This document shows positions 1 through 10,206 of a DNA stretch of 64,000 bases, piece by piece. The DNA is taken from NCBI GenBank assembly GCA_902632555.1, contig CACPCZ010000003.1, forward strand, positions 53,532 to 117,531, read 5' to 3'. The notes beneath the pieces are model-generated. The model was not told the DNA's origin. It did not search any database and saw only the letters and a program-made list of their open reading frames with translations. Each line of letters opens with the position of its first letter. The first letter of the stretch is position 1. The translations under genes were made by a program, and so were the position numbers. Source of the stretch: an uncultured SAR86 cluster bacterium. GTDB lineage: Bacteria > Pseudomonadota > Gammaproteobacteria > Magnimaribacterales > D2472.

Positions 1-1
1 T

Positions 2-268
2 GAAATTGCAAAAAAATTTACTGAGAACACTGCCCAAGTTTCTGTAGCTATGACAAGACACATGTTGTGGAATTACTCTTCTGATACTGATCCAGAAAAT
101 GCTCATATAACGGAGAGCAAGCTAATTGATTCAAGAGGTGCATCAGATGATGCGAAAGAAGGCGTTATGTCCTTCTTAGAAAAAAGAAAGCCAGTTTTTA
201 GAAATAAAATATCAAAAGATTTACCTGATTTTTTTCCATGGAGAAAATCAAAATTTAAGGATGAATAG
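2..268 (+). CDS. enoyl-CoA hydratase/isomerase (crotonase) family protein, C-terminal part; 5' end outside window
   Basis: Frame 2 is open from the window edge (EIAKKFTENTAQVSVAMTRHMLWNY...) to TAG at 268; the C-terminal FLEKRKPVF resembles crotonase C-termini (compare FLEKREPNFD in the crotonase at 36388). Confidence 0.7.
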   Translation, partial: EIAKKFTENTAQVSVAMTRHMLWNYSSDTDPENAHITESKLIDSRGASDDAKEGVMSFLEKRKPVFRNKISKDLPDFFPWRKSKFKDE

Positions 269-1348
269 ATGTTATTTGAGCCCTATAAACTTAAAAAATT
301 AAATCTACGAAATAGAATAGTTATGGCTCCAATGACAAGAAATCAGTCACCTGAAGGAGTCCCGACTGATCAAGTAGCAAAATATTATCAAAGAAGAGCC
401 AAAGGAGAAGTTGGATTAATAATTACTGAAGGAATTGAGGTCAGTCATAAAGCTTCTAGTGCATATCCAAATGTTCCAAGATTAGATTCAGTAAAAGCTA
501 GAGATGGTTGGAAAAAAGTAGTTCAAGGCATTAAAGAAGATAATGGTTCAGTAATTGCTCAACTTTGGCATTGCGGTGGGTTTAGAAAACTTGGAATGGG
601 CCCTGATCCAGAAGTGCCGGGTCATACGGCTTCAGGACTTGTCAAACCAGGAAAAAAAGTTGCACATGAGATGACATTGAGAGATATAGAAGAAACAATT
701 GAGGCTTATGCATCTGATGCAGAGTTTTGTGAAAATATTGGTTTTGATGGAGTAGAAATACATGGTGCGCACGGATATTTGATAGACAACTTTTTTTGGG
801 AGGGTACAAATGTTCGTGAGGATGAATATGGTGGAACAATTGAAAAAAGATCGCAATTTGTAACCGACATTGTAAAAGCAGTCAGATCGAGAGTAAGTGA
901 TGATTTTATTGTTGGGCTGAGATTTTCCCAATGGAAGCAACATGATTTTAATGCGAAGTTAGCTGATACAGCTGCAGAGCTTGAGGAAGTTATCATGCCA
1001 CCAGTCAACGCTGGTTTAGACTACCTTCATTCAAGCATGAGAAGGTTTTGGGAGAGTGAATTTTCAAATTCAGAAGAAAATCTAGCATTTTGGACAAAAA
1101 AAATATCAAATATTCCAACAATTGCTGTTGGCAGCGTAGGATTAGATACTGATTTCATTGACATGACTGCCTCTGCAAATCCAACAAGTATTGATAGAGC
1201 AATTGAAGATATTTCTCAAAACAAATATGAATTAATTGCTGTTGGCAGAGCGCTGATAGCTGATCCAAATTGGGTAGTAAAGATGAAAGAAGGAAGGTTA
1301 AAAGATTTAGTGCCGTATAATAAAGAAGCTTTAATGACGCTTTATTAA
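269..1348 (+). CDS. NADH:flavin oxidoreductase / Old Yellow Enzyme family protein
   Basis: N-term [53 protein letters not shown] and [14 protein letters not shown] are OYE hallmarks. Confidence 0.92.
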   Translation: MLFEPYKLKKLNLRNRIVMAPMTRNQSPEGVPTDQVAKYYQRRAKGEVGLIITEGIEVSHKASSAYPNVPRLDSVKARDGWKKVVQGIKEDNGSVIAQLWHCGGFRKLGMGPDPEVPGHTASGLVKPGKKVAHEMTLRDIEETIEAYASDAEFCENIGFDGVEIHGAHGYLIDNFFWEGTNVREDEYGGTIEKRSQFVTDIVKAVRSRVSDDFIVGLRFSQWKQHDFNAKLADTAAELEEVIMPPVNAGLDYLHSSMRRFWESEFSNSEENLAFWTKKISNIPTIAVGSVGLDTDFIDMTASANPTSIDRAIEDISQNKYELIAVGRALIADPNWVVKMKEGRLKDLVPYNKEALMTLY

Positions 1349-2553
1349 TTCTTGCTAAGTATTAGACTTGCATTAGTTCCACCAAACCCAAAAGAGTTGC
1401 TCAAAATATGATTTACTTCGCAATTTCTAGTTTCAGTAACTATATCTAAATTTTTTGCTTCATCACACAGTTCCAATACATTTATTGTTGGGGCAATAAA
1501 GTTTTCATTTAGCATCATTATTGAGTATATAGCTTCGTGGACACCTGTAGCCCCAAGTGAATGGCCTGTCATAGATTTTGTAGAGCTAATAGGAGGACAG
1601 TTAGATCCAAAAACTTCATTGATAGCATTTAATTCTGCCACATCACCGACAGGAGTACTTGTGCCATGTGTATTAATATATCCAATTTCTAATTGAGAGC
1701 CTTCCATAGCTCCTTTCATACACCTTATTGCGCCCTCACCAGAAGGTGCAACCATATCGTAGCCATCAGAGTTAGCATAATACCCTGAAATCTTAGCTAA
1801 AATATTTGCGTTTCTTTTCTTTGCATGTTCCTCATCCTCAAGAATTATCATCCCAGCACCACCTGCAATAACAAAACCATCTCTGTTTACATCATATGGT
1901 CTTGAGGCTGATTCAGGATCAGAATTAAATTTAGAGGACAAAGCTCCCATAGCATCAAATAAACAAGATGAACTCCAATGTTCATCGTCACTTCCACCAG
2001 CAATAACTATATCTTGTTGACCATTTCTAATTAGATCAGCTGCATGACCAATACAATGTGCACTAGTAGCACATGCTGATGAGATTGAATAATTTATACC
2101 CTTTAGTTTAAATGCCGTCGCAACGATAGCAGATATAGAGCTAGACATACTCCTTGTAACTCCATATGGACCAATCCTTTTTGGCCCTTTTTCTCTGGCA
2201 ATATCTCCATTAGCAACCATAATTCTAGTTGAGGAGCCCCCAGATCCAGCAACAATACCAACTCTAGGTGAATTAAGAGCCTCTTCACTAATACCAGCCA
2301 TACTTAGAGCATCTTTAGTAGCCAGATAAGCATATCCTGAAGATTCACCCATAAATCGTAACAGTTTTCGATCAATGTGTTCTGATAGATTTATATCAAT
2401 AGATCCAGATACACAACTCCTGAAACCCATATCTGAGTATGTTTGATTAAAAGTTATACCTGAATTACCGTTTTTTAGGTTAAATAAGACGTCATCATAA
2501 GTATTGCCAATACATGATTTTATTCCTACACCTGTTATAACTACATTCTTCAT
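1345..2553 (-). CDS. fabB: beta-ketoacyl-ACP synthase I
   Basis: 402 aa; [14 protein letters not shown] active site, [24 protein letters not shown]; adjacent to fabA. Confidence 0.95.
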   Translation of the reverse strand: MKNVVITGVGIKSCIGNTYDDVLFNLKNGNSGITFNQTYSDMGFRSCVSGSIDINLSEHIDRKLLRFMGESSGYAYLATKDALSMAGISEEALNSPRVGIVAGSGGSSTRIMVANGDIAREKGPKRIGPYGVTRSMSSSISAIVATAFKLKGINYSISSACATSAHCIGHAADLIRNGQQDIVIAGGSDDEHWSSSCLFDAMGALSSKFNSDPESASRPYDVNRDGFVIAGGAGMIILEDEEHAKKRNANILAKISGYYANSDGYDMVAPSGEGAIRCMKGAMEGSQLEIGYINTHGTSTPVGDVAELNAINEVFGSNCPPISSTKSMTGHSLGATGVHEAIYSIMMLNENFIAPTINVLELCDEAKNLDIVTETRNCEVNHILSNSFGFGGTNASLILSKN

Positions 2554-3077
2554 TAGAAATTACTTGGATCTTTAAAAAGTCCAACTTTAAGTTTTTCAGC
2601 ACTATAAATTTTTTTACCATCTACAAACATTTCACCATCTGCCAAGCCTACAATTGCTCCCCTGTTAATAACTCTCTTTATATCAATTTTATATTTTACC
2701 TCTTTTGCACTTGGAAGAACTTGTCCAAAAAATTTCACATTTTCTGCACCCAGTGCTCTTCCAATACCTGGAAGACCAGACCAGAGCAAATAAAAACCAA
2801 GAAGTTGCCACATTGCATCAAGTCCAAGGCAACCAGGCATTACAGGATCGGTCTTAAAATGACAATTAAAAAACCACAAATCAGGATTTATATTAAGATG
2901 TGCTTCGATTGACCCTTTTTTATAATTACCACCTGAATCATTGATATCTGATATCTCGTCAAACATCAACATATTATCTGAGGGAAGCCTGCCATCTCCT
3001 TCTTTTGTAAATAACTCACCATTTGCACATGATATTAAGTCATTTTTTGAATAACTATTTTTAGGTACGAATGTCAT
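2553..3077 (-). CDS. fabA: 3-hydroxydecanoyl-ACP dehydratase/isomerase
   Basis: 174 aa; [28 protein letters not shown] FabA signature; paired with fabB. Confidence 0.95.
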   Translation of the reverse strand: MTFVPKNSYSKNDLISCANGELFTKEGDGRLPSDNMLMFDEISDINDSGGNYKKGSIEAHLNINPDLWFFNCHFKTDPVMPGCLGLDAMWQLLGFYLLWSGLPGIGRALGAENVKFFGQVLPSAKEVKYKIDIKRVINRGAIVGLADGEMFVDGKKIYSAEKLKVGLFKDPSNF

Positions 3078-4021
3078 TTGTCCCTGTTATATGCGATATT
3101 GGTTAATTCTAACATTTCTTTTTTAACTTTGAGATTATCAATCTTCTCAGCAAAGATTATCGCATTTTTATGAAATTGTTTTGCAAGAAGCTCTGTTTTT
3201 TGTATGCCATTCAAATTTTTTATTAGATCCAATACCTTATCTGCATTAATTTTTGGGTTACCCAAGACATTTAGCAATACTTTTTTTTCATTCCTTTTTG
3301 CGTTTTTGTAAGCGAAATAAAAGGGATAAGTTATTTTTCCTTCTCTAAGATCCTGAAAAAGAGGTTTGCCTATTTTTTCATTAAATGAATAATCTAAAAG
3401 ATCATCTTTTATTTGAAATAGTATGCCAATATTTTTTGCACACTCGCTAATATTTTTTATATATTTTTTATCAGCATTTACTAATAGCGCTCCTGTCTTT
3501 GCAGAAGCTTCAAACAACCTTCCGGTTTTAAAATAACTTATTTTTTTTAATTTATTGAGAGATATATTTTCATTATTAATTGCATCCAGCTGAATTAATT
3601 CTCCTTGAGATATATCATTAGTTGCCCTAGAGAGCTCATTAAGAATTTGTTGATTGCCAATATCAACCATATACATAAAAGCTTTGGAATAAATATAATC
3701 ACCAATCAAAACTCCGTGAGCATTAGACCATACTTTATTAACAGACTCTTTTCCTCTTCTGAATGATGAATCATCAACGACATCGTCATGCACCAAAGTC
3801 GCGGTATGTAATAATTCAATTATGGCAGCAAGCTTAACTCTGTCTTTTTTATTTCTGTTAATTGATGACGCTATAAGATTAAGTTTTGACCTAATTTTTT
3901 TCCCATTAGACCTAAAAATATGCTTATAAAGATTTTTTATGGTTTTTTCTTTTACAACATCATTTTTTATTATTTTTTCAACAAGCTGTACTTCTTTTAA
4001 TGTTGTTTGCATTGATTTCAT
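3074..4021 (-). CDS. ispB: polyprenyl (octaprenyl-type) diphosphate synthase
   Basis: [21 protein letters not shown] and [32 protein letters not shown] Asp-rich motifs; divergent from rplU as in E. coli. Confidence 0.92.
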   Translation of the reverse strand: MKSMQTTLKEVQLVEKIIKNDVVKEKTIKNLYKHIFRSNGKKIRSKLNLIASSINRNKKDRVKLAAIIELLHTATLVHDDVVDDSSFRRGKESVNKVWSNAHGVLIGDYIYSKAFMYMVDIGNQQILNELSRATNDISQGELIQLDAINNENISLNKLKKISYFKTGRLFEASAKTGALLVNADKKYIKNISECAKNIGILFQIKDDLLDYSFNEKIGKPLFQDLREGKITYPFYFAYKNAKRNEKKVLLNVLGNPKINADKVLDLIKNLNGIQKTELLAKQFHKNAIIFAEKIDNLKVKKEMLELTNIAYNRDK

Positions 4022-4058
4022 TTTTGTAGACTATTTAAGTCAAAATTATACATAAGTA

Positions 4059-4087
4059 TTGATAATTTCTTCATTAAAGCGTATATT
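4059..4087 (+). promoter_or_regulatory. sigma70-type promoter for rplU-rpmA-obgE
   Basis: TTGATA (4059-4064), 17-nt spacer, TATATT (4082-4087), about 25 nt before the rplU ATG. Confidence 0.65.
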
Positions 4088-4111
4088 TTGCGGGCTTTAA
4101 AGGATTATATT

Positions 4112-4429
4112 ATGTACGCGGTTATTGAAACAGGTGGAAAACAACATAAAGTTGAGAAAGGCATGGTTTTATCGATTGATCTTACAAAAGATGAGGTCGG
4201 TAAAAAAATAACTTTTGAAAATGTTCTTTTGTATGTTGATGGTGATAATGTTGAGGTTGGTCAACCATACCTTAGCAATGTAAAAGTAACAGCTGAAGTT
4301 AAAGATGTAGTTAAATCTGATAAAATTTCAGTTCTTCGATTTAGAAGAAGAAAGCATAGTATGAGAAAAGTAGGACATAGAGCAAAACATACTCAAATAG
4401 AAATTAAGAATATTAAATTAGAGAGTTAA
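4112..4429 (+). CDS. rplU: 50S ribosomal protein L21
   Basis: [17 protein letters not shown]; start placed at ATG 4112 rather than the upstream ORF-track start 4088; AAGGA upstream. Confidence 0.97.
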   Translation: MYAVIETGGKQHKVEKGMVLSIDLTKDEVGKKITFENVLLYVDGDNVEVGQPYLSNVKVTAEVKDVVKSDKISVLRFRRRKHSMRKVGHRAKHTQIEIKNIKLES

Positions 4430-4430
4430 A

Positions 4431-4688
4431 ATGGCACATAAGAAAGCAGGCGGATCAAGTAAAAACGGTCGAGATTCCAACTCTAAGCGTCTTGGAGTAA
4501 AGAGATTTGGCGGTCAGATAGTTAAAGCTGGAGAGATTCTAATTCGTCAACGCGGTACCAATACTCATCCTGGTCTAAATGTGGGCATAGGAAAAGACGA
4601 TACTCTTTTTGCTAAAGCTGCAGGTATGGTTCAATTTACATACAAAGGTCCAAAAAAAAGAAAAACTGCAAACGTTATTCCTCAGTAG
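4431..4688 (+). CDS. rpmA: 50S ribosomal protein L27
   Basis: [29 protein letters not shown]. Confidence 0.98.
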   Translation: MAHKKAGGSSKNGRDSNSKRLGVKRFGGQIVKAGEILIRQRGTNTHPGLNVGIGKDDTLFAKAAGMVQFTYKGPKKRKTANVIPQ

Positions 4689-4697
4689 TTTTAAAAT

Positions 4698-5705
4698 ATG
4701 AACTTCATTGATGAGGCCTATCTCGAAGTAAGGGCAGGAGATGGGGGTTCTGGTGCATCTAGCTTCAGAAGAGAAAAATATATTCCATTTGGTGGTCCTG
4801 ATGGTGGTGATGGCGGAAAGGGTGGAGATGTCTTATTTAAAGTGAATCCAAATTCTAATACGTTAATAGATTTTCAGAATAGAAAAATATTCGAGGCAAA
4901 AAATGGTGAAAGGGGTTCAGGTAAAAATAAATCCGGATCTGCTGGCGAAGATCTAATAATAAATGTACCAAATGGTACAGTCATTTATGATGATGTTACT
5001 AATGAAGAACTGTTAGATTGCATTGATGAGTCAAAAGAATATTTGATTGCTAAAGGTGGAGAAGGAGGACATGGGAATGCAAGATTTAAGTCTTCTACAA
5101 ATAGAGCTCCAAGGAAGTCAACACCTGGTTTTAAAGGTGAGATCCGTTCATTAAGGTTGGAGTTAAAATCACTTGCAGATGTTGGTTTAGTTGGATTTCC
5201 TAATGCTGGAAAATCAACTTTTCTCAATTATGTATCATCCGCTAAGCCTAAAATAGGTAGTTATCCTTTTACAACTTTAAGACCTCACCTTGGAACAATT
5301 AAAGGCTCAGAATCAAGTTATGTAATCGCTGATATCCCCGGCCTAATTGAAGGTGCATCTGATGGGGCAGGCCTAGGAACAAAGTTCTTAAAGCATATTT
5401 CTAGAACTGGCTTACTACTTATATTTGTTGATTTATATTCAACAGATGATTTAAGTCCGACTAAGCAAACAAGTTTGCTTTATAAGGAGCTTGAGACCTA
5501 TAAAGATGATTTGACACAAAAAATATCATGGATTGTTTGCAATAAAATAGATTTATTAGAAGAGGACGAGCTTATGAAAATCAAAGCTGACATTCTTACA
5601 AGCCATAATCTCTCAGAAGATAAAATTTTTATGATCTCAGCAGCAACAGGAAATGGAATAGACCATCTTCTAAAAAAACTGGAAACGGAAGTTTGTAAAA
5701 ATTAA
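4698..5705 (+). CDS. obgE: GTPase Obg
   Basis: Gly-rich Obg domain plus G1 GFPNAGKST and G3 DIPGLIEGA; downstream of rpmA. Confidence 0.97.
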   Translation: MNFIDEAYLEVRAGDGGSGASSFRREKYIPFGGPDGGDGGKGGDVLFKVNPNSNTLIDFQNRKIFEAKNGERGSGKNKSGSAGEDLIINVPNGTVIYDDVTNEELLDCIDESKEYLIAKGGEGGHGNARFKSSTNRAPRKSTPGFKGEIRSLRLELKSLADVGLVGFPNAGKSTFLNYVSSAKPKIGSYPFTTLRPHLGTIKGSESSYVIADIPGLIEGASDGAGLGTKFLKHISRTGLLLIFVDLYSTDDLSPTKQTSLLYKELETYKDDLTQKISWIVCNKIDLLEEDELMKIKADILTSHNLSEDKIFMISAATGNGIDHLLKKLETEVCKN

Positions 5706-5965
5706 CCTAAGGTTTTTACAGCTTTTGATAGCCTGCTTTTGGTCCTAGCAGCAGCATTTTTGTGAATGACTTTTTTAGAAGCCGCAGAATCGATTACTTT
5801 TTCTGCATTCTTTAAAAGTTCTTTGGCTTTTACAGGATCGTTATCTTCAATACTTGCACGAACAGTTTTTACTGCTGTTCTGACCATAGATCTTTGAGCA
5901 TGCCTTAATTTATACCTTTCAGCATTTTGTTTTGCTCTTTTAATTGCTTGCTTTGAATTAGCCAT
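5702..5965 (-). CDS. rpsT: 30S ribosomal protein S20
   Basis: MANSKQAIKRAKQNAERYKLRHAQRSMVRTAVK. Confidence 0.97.
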   Translation of the reverse strand: MANSKQAIKRAKQNAERYKLRHAQRSMVRTAVKTVRASIEDNDPVKAKELLKNAEKVIDSAASKKVIHKNAAARTKSRLSKAVKTLG

Positions 5966-6040
5966 AAATATTTTTTTAAGGTGCGTAGTTTAATAATGAA
6001 TTTGCATTATGTCCATACATACACACTATTTAAAAATAAA

Positions 6041-6067
6041 AAAAAGGCAACTGGTAGTTGCCTTTTT
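6041..6067 (-). terminator. intrinsic (potentially bidirectional) terminator downstream of the TonB-receptor gene
   Basis: AAAAAGGCAACT-GGT-AGTTGCCTTTTT perfect 12-bp stem with flanking A/T tracts, just past the stop at 6084. Confidence 0.85.
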
Positions 6068-6083
6068 AATATATTTGCTCTAT

Positions 6084-8720
6084 TTATCTAGAGTACTTAA
6101 CTCCCATATAAACAATTTTTCCCCTAGGATCGTGCTGTCTTGGATCATAGTTGAAATTAGCAGAGTCATAGAAGAAAGGTGCTGCTTCATCAGTAGCATT
6201 CTTAACTCCAAATGACAAACTCAAGTTTGAGTCATTCATTTCAAATGAATAAGAGTACTTCAGATCTAGAACATTAAATTCATCAATATCTTGTCCTAAT
6301 CCTAAGCTTGCCCCTAATGCATTTGGCACATTTGTAGTTTCATAGTCTGAGATCATTCTATAAAAAGCTGCCATTGAATGATTACCATTTGTTAAAGACG
6401 CACTTATTACAGTTTTAGTCTCAGGAAGAGATCTTGCAAAATTATCTTGGTTAAACAAGCCAACCACGTCCTTCATACCTCCACCAGTAGCTGGTATTTC
6501 GTATGAAAGCATGTGGGCTCTATTAATGCCAAGACTCACATTGCCTAGTCTAGACTCAAAATTATAAGAAGCTTCGATGTCATATCCGTCGGTATCAACT
6601 TCAGACGCATTTTTATATCTTGTAGTAACACCTATAAGAGTTCCATCAACAAGTCTCACAATATCAGGACCATTAGGGTCTGCAAGTACTTTTCCTTGAG
6701 CACTTTCAATAGTTATCACATCCTCATAATTGATAGACCAGTAATCAAATTTCATTGAGAATTGGTCACTTGGAGACCAAACTGCTCCTATATTTAAGTT
6801 TGTTGACTCCTCAGGAATCAAATCAGAACTATATGCTTGAGCAATTCTTATGAAGCTGGGTTGTCCTACTGCATTTCCTGCTGAATCAAAATCTTGAATT
6901 CCTTGAAGCCCAACACTTGATTGATTAAGCTGCGACAAAGATGGCTCTCTAAATGATGTGCTTACAGAGCCTCTCAGTACTAAGTTGTCATTTGCTTGCA
7001 TCCTTATTGAGAGTTTTGGGTTAACACTACTGTCAGATTCTAATTTCTCATATCTAATAGCACCTCTAACTTCAACTCTTTCAGAGGTTTGTTTCGCAGC
7101 CTCTGCAAAAATAGCATAAGCAGATCTACTTGCACTGGTTTCAATACCACCGCCCAAGAAAATTAAGTCTGCTGGTACGGAAAGATTTCCATTTGCATCA
7201 AATGTAGCAATTGAATCATCATTCCTAGCAACATCATGATGTTCTTTTCTCATCTGGAATCCAGTCGCTACTTCCGTATCGCCAACCATTCCGGTCATTA
7301 CTATATCAAGAACATGTAGTTCAACTTCAACAAAAGTTGCCTGAGCGGTTGAAATATATGAAATTAATTCATCTGAGTTTGATGTAGAATCAAACAAATT
7401 CCATGTTCCTGGAGCTCCAGGCCCACCTCTGATAGCGTTTAAGAATCTAGAAGTACTTGTATCAGGCTGAAAACCTTCATTTTCTTCAGCACTGAAAGTG
7501 TATGATACATCCATATTGAAACCATTATCTAATTCTCCGGATAAACCCATTGATAGTCTTCTTGCTTCAAGTGATCTTGGCGCAGGAGGTGAATCAAAGG
7601 CTGATCCTAGTGCTCTTCCTAAGAACATTACTGGAAAAGGAAATGGGCTACCCCCTTGTCCAGGTAAAATTACATTTGCAGGTGTCGCAAGTGATAATGC
7701 TGGATATGAAGGCGATTGAAAATTATCATTAACATCAATTTTAGAAGTAAGATAATCCATTTTAAAAGTCATACCGCTGTCAAGATCAGTTTTAAATGAA
7801 GTATATGTTTGCAAATGATCTTCATCATTCACTAGATTAAATCTGTCTCCATAATAAAATCCACATCTTGCTCCAGAAGCCTGAGGAAAGATTATTCCTT
7901 TATTAGCAATACAGTTCGGATCAGGAATATTTTCTAAAGGAGAATATGTTCCTGCATACGGTCCCGAATCAACTGTTCCGGCTCCAAATGACAAGAAGCT
8001 TGTTCCAAATCCACTTATTCCAACCTGTGCTAGACCAGGATCAAATGCAGATCCAGGTAAAGGAGATCTATCTAAACTGCTAATAGCAAAAACAAGATCA
8101 CCGTTACCAACTTCAGTTCCTAAGATGACACTTAGTTTATCGTCAGTTTGGCCATATAGGTCTGTCTCTTGAGTAGATACATCAACCTCTAATCCTTTAA
8201 AGTCTCTCCTAAAGATATAATTAACTACACCAGCAACAGCATCAGAACCATAGATTGATGCAGCGCCTTCTTTTAAGACTTCAACTCTTTCGATAGCATT
8301 AACAGGAATAATGCTTGTATTAACGTAAACACTACCATCGTTAGCTGTAATGCCAGCAGTTGTATGTCTTTTACCATCAAGAAGTACTAATGTTGATGTA
8401 AGACCAAGACCACGTAAGTTAACATTTGTAGAACCCTGAGTTGCACCTGATGTAAATGAGTCAACATTATTTTCAGAACCAGAATTTATAGCAATGTTGC
8501 TTGTTATATCTGCTACAGTAGATGCACTTAAAGCATCTATTGTATCTCTTGAGATAATCTCCACTGGCGATGCTCCGTCAGTAGGACTCCCTTTAATATA
8601 CGAACCGGTTACAACAACTTCTTCAACAGACTCTTCATTATCTTGAGCGATAATGTTTAGTGAATTAAAAATGAAGAAAATTGAAAGGCACCGGACAAAT
8701 AATTTTTTTGAATTATGCAT
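6084..8720 (-). CDS. TonB-dependent receptor
   Basis: 878 aa; signal peptide-like N-term, VEEVVVTGSYIK TonB-box region, plug domain (LRGLGLTSTLVLLDGKR, ERVEVLKEGAASIYGSDAVAGVVNYIFR), aromatic-rich beta-barrel C-term. Confidence 0.95.
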   Translation of the reverse strand: MHNSKKLFVRCLSIFFIFNSLNIIAQDNEESVEEVVVTGSYIKGSPTDGASPVEIISRDTIDALSASTVADITSNIAINSGSENNVDSFTSGATQGSTNVNLRGLGLTSTLVLLDGKRHTTAGITANDGSVYVNTSIIPVNAIERVEVLKEGAASIYGSDAVAGVVNYIFRRDFKGLEVDVSTQETDLYGQTDDKLSVILGTEVGNGDLVFAISSLDRSPLPGSAFDPGLAQVGISGFGTSFLSFGAGTVDSGPYAGTYSPLENIPDPNCIANKGIIFPQASGARCGFYYGDRFNLVNDEDHLQTYTSFKTDLDSGMTFKMDYLTSKIDVNDNFQSPSYPALSLATPANVILPGQGGSPFPFPVMFLGRALGSAFDSPPAPRSLEARRLSMGLSGELDNGFNMDVSYTFSAEENEGFQPDTSTSRFLNAIRGGPGAPGTWNLFDSTSNSDELISYISTAQATFVEVELHVLDIVMTGMVGDTEVATGFQMRKEHHDVARNDDSIATFDANGNLSVPADLIFLGGGIETSASRSAYAIFAEAAKQTSERVEVRGAIRYEKLESDSSVNPKLSIRMQANDNLVLRGSVSTSFREPSLSQLNQSSVGLQGIQDFDSAGNAVGQPSFIRIAQAYSSDLIPEESTNLNIGAVWSPSDQFSMKFDYWSINYEDVITIESAQGKVLADPNGPDIVRLVDGTLIGVTTRYKNASEVDTDGYDIEASYNFESRLGNVSLGINRAHMLSYEIPATGGGMKDVVGLFNQDNFARSLPETKTVISASLTNGNHSMAAFYRMISDYETTNVPNALGASLGLGQDIDEFNVLDLKYSYSFEMNDSNLSLSFGVKNATDEAAPFFYDSANFNYDPRQHDPRGKIVYMGVKYSR

Positions 8721-8826
8721 AAGTTCCCCCCTTATTTTTTAAATTTCAAAATAATTTTTAAACCCTATTGATATAATATTACTACTTTTGGCTGTTTTTG
8801 AACAGAAAAGAAGAATGATGAAACAT

Positions 8827-9172
8827 TGGTGGAGGCGGCGGGAATTGAACCCGCGTCCGCTAATCCTTCAGCCTAACTTCTACATGCTTAGCTCATTCTA
8901 TTATTTTTGACTTTCAAGGCCCGAAGAGCAGGGATTGAAAGCGAGCTTGATTAAGTTTAACCAAACTGTATCCAAGCAATACAGCCTGGCTAGACTATGT
9001 GTTTATCCGATGCTTCAAACCATAGCCAATTTTTGCATCGGTTAGCATTAAGCTGCTAAAGCGTAGTTGTCGTTATTTGCAACTATTTTTTTATAGTATG
9101 TTTTACAAGAGTTACTACAATCTTGGCATGCGCTTTGGAGTCCAGTAGAAACGTCGAACCCTATTCGCCCCC
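8827..9172 (-). ncRNA. ssrA: transfer-messenger RNA (tmRNA)
   Basis: 5' GGGGGCGAATAGGGTTCGACGTTTCTACTGGACTCC... and 3' ...CGGACGCGGGTTCAATTCCCGCCGCCTCCACCA; 7-bp acceptor stem pairs; internal tag reading frame ANNDNYALAA-stop at 9080..9048. Confidence 0.95.
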
Positions 9173-9222
9173 ATCGGGAAAAAGATTATACATTAATAAT
9201 AATTAGTAGCTTTTAATTTAGA

Positions 9223-9687
9223 TTATTTATTTTTATTTTTGAGAATTCGAGCTTGATCTCTCTGCCAATCTCTTTTTTTAATATCTTCTCTTTGATCTCT
9301 TTGTTTCTTTCCTGTGCCAAGTGCAATTTCACATTTGACGTTATTATTTTTCCAATATAGTTTGGTTAAAACACAAGTAAGTCCTTTTTCCCCTTTGAGC
9401 TTTTGAATTTTTAAAATTTCTTTTTTATGAAGCAAAAGTTTTCTAGATCTAGTTATATCAATATCCTCACTAATCAATGAAGCAGGACTATCTATTTTTA
9501 CACCTATCAACCATGCTTCATTTTTTTTGATATTTACATAAGAATTTTTAACATCTACTTTATTTTGTCTTAGTGATTTAACTTCCCATCCCTCCAGAAC
9601 AATACCAGCCTCAAAAGATTCATTAAGCTTATAGTTTCTTGATGCATTTTTATTTTTTACAATTAATACAGGTTTTTCATTAGACAT
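9223..9687 (-). CDS. smpB: SsrA-binding protein SmpB
   Basis: NKNASRNYKLNESFEAGIVLEGWEVKSLRQNKVDVKNSY, LHKKEI, GTGKKQRDQREDIKKRDWQRD; immediately upstream of ssrA. Confidence 0.97.
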   Translation of the reverse strand: MSNEKPVLIVKNKNASRNYKLNESFEAGIVLEGWEVKSLRQNKVDVKNSYVNIKKNEAWLIGVKIDSPASLISEDIDITRSRKLLLHKKEILKIQKLKGEKGLTCVLTKLYWKNNNVKCEIALGTGKKQRDQREDIKKRDWQRDQARILKNKNK

Positions 9688-9737
9688 ACTTTATTATGTA
9701 TTGTGAAAAGTGATATGCAATAAATTTTAGACTTAAA

Positions 9738-10199
9738 TTGAACATAACGAATATAAAATCAACATATGGATACATTGGATTTATTCCCTTTGCGATCTTT
9801 TCACTTATACCTTGGATAATAGATGGTAATCTTGGCAAAATCTCAATTCAATTTCAGCTTGCCTATGGAGCAATAATAATTACTTTTCTGGGTGGTTTTG
9901 CTTGGGGATGGAGTGATGAAGAAAAAAATCAGCCCAGAAATCTCTCAATTGGAATTGGATTTAGCTTGTTAGGCTGCTCAATGCTTTTATTAAACTACTT
10001 TGATTTTATTTTTTCAGGATTAATCTTATCAATAATTAGTTTTTATTTATTTTATGTTTTCGAAAGTTCAACAGAGATATTTCAAAAAAAAGACGAAGAC
10101 TATAAAAAATTTAGAAAAATACTCACTTTACTTGTTTGCATTAGTTTTCTAATATCTTCAGGATATTGGATAAATCCTTACAGTAGCCCATACTTATAA
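9738..10199 (+). CDS. DUF3429-type small membrane protein
   Basis: 153 aa, several TM segments; YGYIGFIPFAIFSLIPW and AIIITFLGGFAWGW resemble DUF3429 proteins; TTG start uncertain. Confidence 0.6.
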   Translation: MNITNIKSTYGYIGFIPFAIFSLIPWIIDGNLGKISIQFQLAYGAIIITFLGGFAWGWSDEEKNQPRNLSIGIGFSLLGCSMLLLNYFDFIFSGLILSIISFYLFYVFESSTEIFQKKDEDYKKFRKILTLLVCISFLISSGYWINPYSSPYL

Positions 10200-10206
10200 A
10201 ATATTT

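Noticed and set aside
632-1008. Antisense ORFs on the minus strand inside the OYE gene (three listed)
   Set aside because: Overlap a well-supported CDS, low-complexity Phe/Ser/Cys-rich translations, no family resemblance; typical shadow ORFs.
7498-7732. Plus-strand ORFs of 73 and 60 aa inside the TonB-receptor gene
   Set aside because: Antisense shadow ORFs of a strongly supported coding region.
8781-8806. Short hairpin CTGTTCAAAAACAG downstream of ssrA as a terminator
   Set aside because: Only a 5-bp stem and no T-tract on the transcribed strand.
6084-8826. Possible island integrated at the 3' end of ssrA, carrying the TonB-dependent receptor
   Set aside because: ssrA 3' ends are common integration sites, but I see no integrase and no second copy of the ssrA 3' sequence near 6000-6100; a lone TonB receptor is normal in marine gammaproteobacteria.
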